Assembly (NCBI RefSeq): GCF_006714895.1
Contig: NZ_VFME01000001.1
Location: 1,922,001 to 1,986,000, forward strand
Length of the DNA stretch: 64,000 nucleotides
Source of the DNA: Gramella sp. Hel_I_59
GTDB taxonomy: Bacteria > Bacteroidota > Bacteroidia > Flavobacteriales > Flavobacteriaceae
Direction of reading: 5' to 3'
Made by a program: the position numbers and the translations under genes
Notes under the pieces: model-generated
The model's input: only the letters and a program-made list of their open reading frames with translations
Database searches by the model: none
Told to the model about the DNA's origin: nothing
Shown here: piece after piece, positions 53,127 to 60,563 of the stretch
How the letters are laid out: every line of letters begins with the position of its first letter
How positions within the stretch are numbered: the first letter of the stretch is position 1

Positions 53127-54113
53127 TTACTTCGAAGTTTCATCTTCATCCAGGTAAGACTTCAAGCGGTCTACGATATACTTTTCTTCTTCAAGCTGAA
53201 CTTTCCTTTGCTCGAGTTTCTTCATCTCCTGGTAGATTGCTGGTTCACCAAAACGATTAGGCTCCACTTTCTCTTTCTTCAGAAGAGCATATTGAACTGT
53301 GAACTCTGCTCCAAAGAATAAAATTAAGCAGGTATAGTAAACCCAAAGGAGAATTAATACTACTGAAGAAGCACCACCATAAACTGAAGCAGGGTCGCTT
53401 TGTCCAAAATATATACTGATAAGCGTCTCGCCTATTATGAAAAGTGCTGTTGTTAATGCTGCACCTGTATAGGTGGTCTTCAATCTTATCTTAATATCTG
53501 GTAGAAGCTTAAAGATCATCGCAAATAAGGTCGTTATAAAGAAAAACGTAAGTGCGTAATTCAGAATATACATTGCAACCTGTGTGATATCAGGAATAAG
53601 CTGCTGCATTGTTTCTGTAATTAACTTTAGAATAGTAGAAACAACCAAAGCTATTAATAACAGTAAACCAATGACAACCACCATTCCCAGGGAAATCACA
53701 CGATCAAGAACCATACGAAGAAAATTAGTTTTTCTGGCCGCAACGTTCCATATGTTATTCATGGCAATTTTTAGCTGAAAAAAGACTCCGGTTGCACCAA
53801 AGATTAGCATTGCTAAACCAAAGATAATTGCTAGTGTAGAATCTTGCGACAATGCAGCATTTTCGATCATACCTTCAATTGCCTTGGAAGCTTCAGTTCC
53901 AATAAACTCTCCTATTTCACCTGTAAGCCTGCCTTGTACGGCCTCCCTTCCGAAGAAATAACCAGCAATACTTACCACAATGATCAATAATGATGGTAGG
54001 GAAAATAATGCATAATAAGCGATGGTAGCACTTCTGGCATAGGGTTCATTCTTGTCCCAGCTCACGTAAGTCTTTTTAAGAAGCTTACCGAAAACCTTGA
54101 TCTTGCTAAACAT
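53127..54113 (-). CDS. YihY/BrkB family inner-membrane protein
   Basis: A 328-residue protein with about six membrane helices. The early A-T-I-A-Y-Y-A-L-F-S-L-P-S-L-L and the F-F-Q-L-K-I-A-M-N-N-I-W-N segment match YihY/BrkB; Y-G-G-A-S-S-V-V-L-I-L-L-W-V-Y-Y is the late signature. The cytosolic tail (about 275-328) is coiled-coil-like and Glu/Lys-rich. Function is not established; BrkB was once wrongly taken for ribonuclease BN. It is the last gene of the ppc-dinB-yihY operon. Confidence 0.9.
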   Translation of the reverse strand: MFSKIKVFGKLLKKTYVSWDKNEPYARSATIAYYALFSLPSLLIIVVSIAGYFFGREAVQGRLTGEIGEFIGTEASKAIEGMIENAALSQDSTLAIIFGLAMLIFGATGVFFQLKIAMNNIWNVAARKTNFLRMVLDRVISLGMVVVIGLLLLIALVVSTILKLITETMQQLIPDITQVAMYILNYALTFFFITTLFAMIFKLLPDIKIRLKTTYTGAALTTALFIIGETLISIYFGQSDPASVYGGASSVVLILLWVYYTCLILFFGAEFTVQYALLKKEKVEPNRFGEPAIYQEMKKLEQRKVQLEEEKYIVDRLKSYLDEDETSK

Positions 54114-54631
54114 TAATGATATTTCTCTTTGATCACCTCAATATGATGCATAGCGTGACCAACCATCATAAAGCCAAGCGCTCTGGGTGAAGCATTAATA
54201 TCATTCATAACACCACCTAGTTTTAGCATATCTACAGTCATACTTTCGAAAAGAATGATTCCCGCTTCTCGCACAATTTTATATTCTTTAATAAGATCAG
54301 GTATCGCTCTGTGTTCTGACCGACTATTCAAAACATATATATCATGATCGAAACCGGGCAATGGCTGTGGTTCATTTCTGGCAATTGCCAATGCTCTGAA
54401 TTGAAATATCCTTTCAGTATCAATTATATGCTGAATCATCTCTTTCAGAGTCCATTTACCTTCTTCGTAACGGTAATCCCATTTTTCTTCCGGGATATTC
54501 TCCAAAAACTGAATGAAATCAGTTGTATTTGATTTAAGACTGGGAACTAATTCAGCTTCGGGTTCTAATCTATCGATATAACCTCTGTAAAATTCGCCTA
54601 TTTCTCCTTTAGTAAGTTCAGATTTCCTCAT
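54113..54631 (-). CDS. DinB family protein
   Basis: A 172-residue four-helix-bundle protein. The metal ligands typical of DinB/YfiT are visible as His in E-M-I-Q-H-I-I-D-T-E and the two His of V-G-H-A-M-H-H-I-E. Such proteins are candidate metal-dependent hydrolases or thiol transferases; this one could be linked to bacillithiol- or mycothiol-like chemistry, but that is unproven. One-base overlaps join it to ppc upstream and yihY downstream. Confidence 0.88.
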   Translation of the reverse strand: MRKSELTKGEIGEFYRGYIDRLEPEAELVPSLKSNTTDFIQFLENIPEEKWDYRYEEGKWTLKEMIQHIIDTERIFQFRALAIARNEPQPLPGFDHDIYVLNSRSEHRAIPDLIKEYKIVREAGIILFESMTVDMLKLGGVMNDINASPRALGFMMVGHAMHHIEVIKEKYH

Positions 54632-57213
54632 TAAGCAGAATTTCTACTGGCATTAATATTACCATACAATGACCTTGTAACCATTTTTTCATATACTTCA
54701 AGGGCTTGCTGGTTGGCTTCAGGATTTTTACTCAGCTCCTGCACCATTCTAAGCGCATGTTGCTGAATGGTCAATAATGGTAGCACAATTCTTTCACGCG
54801 CCTGTATTGAGGCCTTTCCTGCCGGCTGGTTCTGCATCAGACTATTATAGCCGGTAACTTTCAATAGCATTTTTTTAGAACGTTCGAACTCATCATGAAT
54901 CACCGTCCAGAATTCTCCAAACTCCTCATCATTTTTCATATATGCCGTCAACGGGAAAAATGATTTAGTCAAACTCATCATACTGTTTTCGAGCAAGGTT
55001 TTAAAGAATTCAGAATTGTTGTAAAGATCCTGTACTTCATCAAACCTACCTTGTTTATCCATTTCTTCCATAGCAGTTCCCACGCCAAAAAATCCAGGAA
55101 CATTTTGTTTAAGCTGACTCCAGCTTCCAACAAATGGTATTGCTCTTAGATCTGATAAATTGAGTTCTGCAGATTTATTTCGTTTACTTGGTCTACTTCC
55201 AATATTAGTTTTAGCGTAGTATTTCAGAGTACTCATTTTTTCCAGGTAAGGAATAAAACGAGGATGTTTTTTAAAGTCTGTGTATGTCTTGTAACTAATT
55301 TCAGCAAGCTCGCTCATGGTATTACGATCCTGATCGTTCAGTTCATTTTTACCTTCGCTGAAGATTTCATTAGAAACACCCGAACTTAATAATTGCTCCA
55401 AATTGTATGTACAACTGTCCTTCGTGCCAAAATTAGAGCTGATCGTTTGTCCCTGGACTGTTAATTGAATTTCCTCATTCTCGATAGTTGGCCCTAGTGA
55501 TGCATAGAATTGGTGCGTTTTTCCACCACCTCTAGCCGGCGGTCCACCACGACCATCAAAAAAGACAACCTTAATTCCATACTCACGGGAAATTCGAGTA
55601 AGTTCTTCCTTCGCCTTGTAAATACTCCAGTTTGCCATTAAGTAACCACCATCTTTAGTTCCATCACTAAAACCAAGCATGATCGTTTGCTTATTACCGC
55701 GTTTTTCGAGGTGTTCTTTATATACAGGATTTTTGTACAACTTCTCCATCACATGATGTGCCTCTCTTAGATCCGGCACTGTTTCAAACAATGGAATAAC
55801 ATCTACAGTTGGATTTTTCCAACCACATAATTTCATGTATAAATAAGGCTGTAAAATACCTTCCACACTTCCGCAGTTACTAATAATATAGCGGTTAGCT
55901 CCCTGCTCCCCATTCTTTTCCTGAATTTCTTTCATCGCGTAAATTGATGAAAGCGTAGATCGGGTCATACCCTCTTCAAATTCTTCAGGATCCAACTGTG
56001 CATCTGTAGTTGTCATTACGGCAATTTTCTCCTCTTCTGAAAGAGTTTCGAAATTTTCCGGAATCAACTTTGATTTGTATTTTTTGAGATCTGCAAATAC
56101 TTCTTCGTGTTTCGAGCTATCCTGCCTGATATCTAATGTTGCAAAATGGAAACCGAAGAGTTTGATCTTATTTATCATGTCATCAAGTTCCTCAAGGAAT
56201 AATGACTGATGTTTATCTACAAGAATCTCTCGCGCTGTTTGCAATTTTGAAACCAACTTCTCTAAGGATATTTTTGGAGTGTCTGAATTTGTAACGGCTG
56301 AATCATACAAAGCTTTCTCTATCTCTGCCATGATTTCATTGATCTCTCTAAATGTCAGTCTTCTCTTTAGTTTACGAATGTCCCGGTAATAATTAAGGAG
56401 AATTGTACGGCGAAGTCGGCGTGCAACTCTCAAAGTAATTTCTGTCGTTACAAATGGGTTTCCATCTCTATCACCTCCTGGCCAGAATCCGAGGTTGATC
56501 ACCTGGTTACCCACATTCTCTCCATCAAATATATTTTGCTGAATATAGTTGTGGATCTTACTTGCGCTCTGATAGAAAACATTTTCAAAATACCATATGA
56601 GACTAACAGCCTCGTCATATGGAGTTGGTTTCTCTTTGTTAAAAAATGGAGTTTTACCAAGCTGTGCTAATAACTGCTTTATACGAACAAGATCATTTTT
56701 CTGAATAGCTTTATCCAGATCTGTTATAATTCCCAACACGGCTCCAGGATAAAATTGGGTGGGATGAGCTGTCAAAGTGGGTCTTACGTTGAATCGCTTC
56801 AAGTACTCCTTTAACTGCTCTGTTTTTTGTTTTGCTTCCGCTTCTTCCTTCACACTTCGCAGTGTACCACGACCATCCATATTATTAACGATAGGGAATG
56901 AGGCATCTTCAATGGCATCAAACAACACTACCTGGCGTTCTATATATTGTATGAAACGAAAAAGCAAAGCGTTGCGCTCATCCTCTGTAGGGGTTTCTCC
57001 ATAACGTTCAAAAAAATGTTCAACGATCTCCGACGGATTCTTATTATCAGAAAAACCACGTTCGCAAAGTTCCTGAAAAAGTGGTAACAGCGCTCCGGTT
57101 TTTTGTATCTCATCATAGGGTAAGGTTAAGAAGATACTATTATAAACCTGGTATTTTGCCAGCACATTATCATTAAATCTATCTAAACGAGGTTCTCTAT
57201 TCATAATTTCCAT
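54631..57213 (-). CDS. ppc: Phosphoenolpyruvate carboxylase
   Basis: An 860-residue bacterial-type PEP carboxylase. Key motifs are T-A-H-P-T-Q near residue 155 (catalytic His), W-P-G-G-D-R-D-G-N-P-F-V-T, and F-F-D-G-R-G-G-P-P-A-R-G-G-G near residue 555 for bicarbonate and PEP. It refills oxaloacetate from PEP. The last residues (R-N-S-A) differ slightly from the usual R-N-T-G C-terminus. Start could be the ATG at 57213 or at 57204. An Lrp/AsnC gene lies just upstream behind a terminator. Confidence 0.95.
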   Translation of the reverse strand: MEIMNREPRLDRFNDNVLAKYQVYNSIFLTLPYDEIQKTGALLPLFQELCERGFSDNKNPSEIVEHFFERYGETPTEDERNALLFRFIQYIERQVVLFDAIEDASFPIVNNMDGRGTLRSVKEEAEAKQKTEQLKEYLKRFNVRPTLTAHPTQFYPGAVLGIITDLDKAIQKNDLVRIKQLLAQLGKTPFFNKEKPTPYDEAVSLIWYFENVFYQSASKIHNYIQQNIFDGENVGNQVINLGFWPGGDRDGNPFVTTEITLRVARRLRRTILLNYYRDIRKLKRRLTFREINEIMAEIEKALYDSAVTNSDTPKISLEKLVSKLQTAREILVDKHQSLFLEELDDMINKIKLFGFHFATLDIRQDSSKHEEVFADLKKYKSKLIPENFETLSEEEKIAVMTTTDAQLDPEEFEEGMTRSTLSSIYAMKEIQEKNGEQGANRYIISNCGSVEGILQPYLYMKLCGWKNPTVDVIPLFETVPDLREAHHVMEKLYKNPVYKEHLEKRGNKQTIMLGFSDGTKDGGYLMANWSIYKAKEELTRISREYGIKVVFFDGRGGPPARGGGKTHQFYASLGPTIENEEIQLTVQGQTISSNFGTKDSCTYNLEQLLSSGVSNEIFSEGKNELNDQDRNTMSELAEISYKTYTDFKKHPRFIPYLEKMSTLKYYAKTNIGSRPSKRNKSAELNLSDLRAIPFVGSWSQLKQNVPGFFGVGTAMEEMDKQGRFDEVQDLYNNSEFFKTLLENSMMSLTKSFFPLTAYMKNDEEFGEFWTVIHDEFERSKKMLLKVTGYNSLMQNQPAGKASIQARERIVLPLLTIQQHALRMVQELSKNPEANQQALEVYEKMVTRSLYGNINASRNSA

Positions 57214-57237
57214 ATTTTCAACTGACTTAAAAGTATA

Positions 57238-57276
57238 AAAAAACCCTCTAAACAGCTAGGTTTAGAGGGTCTTTAT
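57238..57276 (-). terminator. Terminator of the Lrp/AsnC gene
   Basis: ACCCTCTAAAC (57243-57253) pairs with GTTTAGAGGGT (57260-57270), followed on the minus strand by a T run. It separates the regulator from ppc. Confidence 0.85.
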
Positions 57277-57293
57277 TAAAAGTTTAGTATAAA

Positions 57294-57773
57294 TTACATC
57301 TCTTTAAATATGGAATGCATCAAACGTTTTTTATCATTAATACTTTCCTCAAGAGAAATCATAGTTTCTGTTCTATAAACACCCTCAATATCATCAAGTT
57401 GGAAAATAATTTCCTTAGCATGTTGAGTGTTTTTAGCTCGTATTTTACAGAACACGTTAAACTTGCCTGTAGTTACATGAGCAACCGTAACGAATGGAAT
57501 TTCGTTAATTCTTTCAAGTACAAATTTGGTTTGTGAAGTATTCTTCAGAAAAACCCCTACATAAGCGATAAACGCATATCCAAGCTTCTTGTAATCCAGA
57601 GTCAACGATGATCCTATAATAATTCCAGCTTCTTCCATTTTCTTTACACGAACGTGGACAGTTCCAGCTGATATTAGTAGTTTCTTCGCTATATCGGTGA
57701 ATGGAGTTCTTGTATTCTCGATAAGCATGTCAAGAATCTGGTGGTCGGTGTCGTCTAATTTAAACTTAGCCAT
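57294..57773 (-). CDS. Lrp/AsnC family transcriptional regulator
   Basis: A 159-residue protein with an N-terminal winged helix (D-H-Q-I-L-D-M-L-I-E-N-T-R-T-P-F-T-D-I-A) and a RAM ligand-binding domain (about 70-150). The family senses amino acids such as leucine, asparagine or others; the ligand is unknown. It lies just upstream of ppc and could act on it, but the intervening terminator makes it a separate transcript. Confidence 0.93.
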   Translation of the reverse strand: MAKFKLDDTDHQILDMLIENTRTPFTDIAKKLLISAGTVHVRVKKMEEAGIIIGSSLTLDYKKLGYAFIAYVGVFLKNTSQTKFVLERINEIPFVTVAHVTTGKFNVFCKIRAKNTQHAKEIIFQLDDIEGVYRTETMISLEESINDKKRLMHSIFKEM

Positions 57774-57799
57774 CTTGAAGTTCTATTTTTAATGAAATT

Positions 57800-57807
57800 C
57801 AAAATTA
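57800..57807 (-). promoter_or_regulatory. Putative -7 box of the Lrp/AsnC gene
   Basis: Minus strand TAATTTTG, exact TAnnTTTG match, 26 bases before the ATG at 57773. Confidence 0.42.
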
Positions 57808-57845
57808 ATACAAAATCATTGAATTATTGCTAAATAAAAACACCT

Positions 57846-59003
57846 TTATTGGGGATTTAGCTCGAAAATCTCATCATTTAAGAATATTTTATTAACTACA
57901 ACGTTTTCGGAAATTGACCCCTCCTCCATCAATCTTATCTTTTTGCCAGCTGCATCAATTTCGCGATGGCCAAATAAAATTGTTTCATTATGAATATCTT
58001 CGATAACCGGGACGAATCGTATTCGATCGTGATCTAATGTTTCTTTGAACTGTATCAAAACATCCTTTTTTCCTCCTTCGATGTTTACATTTCTTAATAT
58101 CACGTCCCGAAAATATTTAGCATTCTCAGGAATTTTAAAATATTGATTGTAATCGACACTTTGATCATTCATTATTCGATCAAGGCAACTTCTCAAAGCT
58201 TTAAAAACATATTTTCTTGATACTTCCCTGTGATAGTCTCCAGGATAATGACCAGCCTCAAATAGAATAGTTGGAGTACCATGATGCTGAAAGGTATCCC
58301 CAGCACAATTAAGATTGAAACCATCATCATACCTTCCTATGCGCTCCCCTATTTCATTTTGCAAATCTTTTACCATTCCAGCGATTAAAGACATGCTTTC
58401 CATACGTTCCTCGGTGATACTGCGATTTATATCGCTCGAAGGCGTAAGAAAAGAAAGAATTGCCGGTAGTTTTGTTTCTCCTGCACTAAAAATGCTGCGT
58501 TGATCATGTAGGTTTAAGCAAAAATCAGGTTGGAATTCCCGGTAAACCTTCATGAGCAACCTGCTTTCTGGCTGACTAAGATCCTGCATGTCCCGATTAA
58601 GGTCTATAGCATTGGCATTGACTCGCGTATAATACGCTGCGCCATCTGGATTAAGGACTGGAATAATGTATAAGGTAGTACGTTCAAGCAAAGACTTATT
58701 ATAAGGGTTATCTGCATCTACCACTATAGAATTTAAAAAATCCAGTACAGCTTTTGTTGTTGTAGATTCATTCCCATGCATTTGCGACCACATCAAAACC
58801 TTCTTTGAACCAGATCCAATTTGCAGCCCGTAGATATTTTTATTCTCTACGGAAGTTCCTATTGTTTCAAATTCCAGTTTATCTGAATGGGTAGATATGA
58901 AATCTTCCAGATGATTATTATGAAGATAGCGGCCGGCCACTTTCTTGAATTTGGCTTTATCATAATCGCGATTACTAAGCTGTAATTTTGCTTCTTCTTT
59001 CAT
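57846..59003 (-). CDS. M14 family zinc carboxypeptidase-like metallopeptidase
   Basis: About 385 residues from the preferred ATG at 59003. The M14 zinc motif H-G-N-E (Q-M-H-G-N-E-S-T-T) lies near residue 75, the third ligand His is in N-L-H-D-Q-R, and the catalytic Glu is in I-L-F-E-A-G-H-Y-P-G-D. N-P-D-G-A and D-L-N-R-D fit as substrate-site motifs. There is no signal peptide, so it is probably cytosolic. The promoter region shared with the XRE gene holds several operator-like palindromes, the nearest within about 40 bases of this start. Confidence 0.88.
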   Translation of the reverse strand: MKEEAKLQLSNRDYDKAKFKKVAGRYLHNNHLEDFISTHSDKLEFETIGTSVENKNIYGLQIGSGSKKVLMWSQMHGNESTTTKAVLDFLNSIVVDADNPYNKSLLERTTLYIIPVLNPDGAAYYTRVNANAIDLNRDMQDLSQPESRLLMKVYREFQPDFCLNLHDQRSIFSAGETKLPAILSFLTPSSDINRSITEERMESMSLIAGMVKDLQNEIGERIGRYDDGFNLNCAGDTFQHHGTPTILFEAGHYPGDYHREVSRKYVFKALRSCLDRIMNDQSVDYNQYFKIPENAKYFRDVILRNVNIEGGKKDVLIQFKETLDHDRIRFVPVIEDIHNETILFGHREIDAAGKKIRLMEEGSISENVVVNKIFLNDEIFELNPQ

Positions 59004-59028
59004 GTTTACAAAACTAAACAATCAAATA

Positions 59029-59291
59029 TTTACAATTGTATACAAGTAAAAATCACTCCATAGTTTACAGTTGTAAATAAGTTGATTTTTGCAATAGTAG
59101 TATGGTTAGGAATTTATCCAAACCGTAGATAAACTAGGTTTATATTATTATTAGTCAATATAATAGGTTGTTTCTTATAAAGTATTTATTTAATATAAAT
59201 CTTGTCGTTTACAGATGTGTATTTACACTGAAATATGCTATATTTACATTTGTAATCAAAGGGAGAATCAGAAGTAATTTACAATGGTAAA
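59029..59291. promoter_or_regulatory. Array of operator-like palindromes, consensus TTTACAnnTGTAAA
   Basis: Five copies: 59029-59042 (two mismatches), 59064-59077 (perfect), 59208-59221 (two mismatches), 59243-59256 (one mismatch) and 59278-59291 (one mismatch). The last copy contains the ATG of the XRE gene (59284). A weaker half-site lies at 59005-59018 beside the M14 start. Palindromes on both sides of the gap suggest that a dimeric regulator, probably the XRE protein itself, controls both divergent genes. Confidence 0.7.
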
Positions 59292-59703
59292 CACAGAGCA
59301 ATTTGGAACCAGGCTGCAACGCATCCTTGAATATTACGATCTATCGGCTGCTTCTTTTGCAGATAAAATAGAGGTTGGTAGGTCTTCCATTTCACATATT
59401 CTATCAGGTAGAAACAAACCAAGTCTGGATTTTGTAATGAAAGTCGTGAAGAATTTTCCTGAGGTAGAACTATATTGGTTGTTAAATGGAAAAGGTTCCT
59501 TCCCTCCCAGAACCGATTCAGGTAATGAAAAAAGTGTACAGCAAGCAAAAGTTGATCAATCAGCGCAAGAACCGCTAAAAAGAAATTCTGAAGAAAATAC
59601 TACGAAGGATGTTCAGATCAACCAGGAATCGTCGATTAACAAGAAAGTGAAACGAATAGTATTTTTCTATGAGGACGGAACTTTTGAAGCCTTTGAAAAT
59701 TGA
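59284..59703 (+). CDS. XRE-type helix-turn-helix regulator
   Basis: A 139-residue protein with a Cro/CI-type helix-turn-helix at about 8-62 (S-A-A-S-F-A-D-K-I-E-V-G-R-S-S-I-S-H-I-L-S-G-R-N-K-P-S), a polar linker (about 75-118), and a short C-terminal strand pair R-I-V-F-F-Y-E-D-G-T-F-E-A-F. That tail recurs in flavobacterial HTH proteins as far as I recall and may be a dimer or ligand site. Its start codon lies in one of the palindromes upstream, so it very likely represses itself. Confidence 0.88.
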   Translation: MVNTEQFGTRLQRILEYYDLSAASFADKIEVGRSSISHILSGRNKPSLDFVMKVVKNFPEVELYWLLNGKGSFPPRTDSGNEKSVQQAKVDQSAQEPLKRNSEENTTKDVQINQESSINKKVKRIVFFYEDGTFEAFEN

Positions 59704-59733
59704 CTCTCATTTGATTAAAACTTACCTTGCAGT

Positions 59734-60114
59734 ATGAACAAAATGATATTACTCTGTTTGATCCTGTTACTCACGTTGAGCTCTTGTTTTGAAGCAAACA
59801 GGAACTGTGCTGATTTTAGGACTGGTACTTTCGAGTTCGAAACATATATCAATGGAGAATTACAAAAATCTACATTCGTTAGAAATGATTCGATAGAAAT
59901 TGAATTTTTTCAGGGAAATACAGATACGAGTTCAGTACGATGGATCAATCCCTGTGAATACATTATCAAGAATACCAATCCTAAGAATATGGTTGAACAG
60001 AAACCAATCCACATGAAGATCCTAACTACTTCTAAGAATAGCTATACTTTTGAATACGGTCAGGTTGGCGAAACCCAAAAGGCCCGCGGGGAAGTAAAAA
60101 AAGTTTCAGAATAG
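59734..60114 (+). CDS. Lipoprotein of unknown function
   Basis: A 126-residue protein with a lipobox (L-S-S-C, Cys18) after a hydrophobic signal. The mature part is strand-rich (G-T-F-E-F-E-T-Y-I-N-G, S-V-R-W-I-N-P-C-E-Y-I-I) with two more cysteines that could form a disulfide. I do not know the family. It starts 30 bases after the XRE gene on the same strand and may be co-transcribed; it converges with mscL with a 2-base gap. Confidence 0.8.
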   Translation: MNKMILLCLILLLTLSSCFEANRNCADFRTGTFEFETYINGELQKSTFVRNDSIEIEFFQGNTDTSSVRWINPCEYIIKNTNPKNMVEQKPIHMKILTTSKNSYTFEYGQVGETQKARGEVKKVSE

Positions 60115-60116
60115 AA

Positions 60117-60563
60117 TTAAGCCCGCTTTTCTCGCAATAATTTATTCTGCTCTTCCATTAGATCATTTAAACTGGAGAGTAATTCGATATCCTTAGGAGT
60201 AACAACCTCTGGATTTTTTGGGTCCTGAGCTTTGTTCCTGAAGCGATTCATGAATTTCACAACTATAAATACAACGAAACCAATCACGATAAAATCTACC
60301 ATGGTTTCAATAAGCAGTCCGTAACCAATTGAAACTTCATTTACGTAATCTGCTGCACCTTCAGTTCCAACACCATCTCGTAAAACGATCTTCCTGTCAG
60401 CATAATTTACGCCATCGGTAATCATGCTTAATGGTGGCATTATAATCTGCTTTACCAGAACATCTACCACTTTATTAAAAGCCGTACCTATAATGATACC
60501 TACGGCCATATCGATCATATTGCCTTTTACGGCAAATTCTTTGAATTCTTTAAATAATCCCAT
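60117..60563 (-). CDS. mscL: Large-conductance mechanosensitive channel
   Basis: A 148-residue protein with the MscL N-terminus (K-E-F-K-E-F-A-V-K-G-N-M-I-D-M-A-V-G-I-I-I-G-T-A-F), the pore helix with its Gly/Ala pattern, a periplasmic loop (about 48-75), TM2 (about 77-100) and a charged C-terminal helix. It opens at near-lytic tension. It is the last gene of an overlapped operon after parC (1-base overlap), an unexpected partner for a topoisomerase. Confidence 0.94.
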   Translation of the reverse strand: MGLFKEFKEFAVKGNMIDMAVGIIIGTAFNKVVDVLVKQIIMPPLSMITDGVNYADRKIVLRDGVGTEGAADYVNEVSIGYGLLIETMVDFIVIGFVVFIVVKFMNRFRNKAQDPKNPEVVTPKDIELLSSLNDLMEEQNKLLREKRA

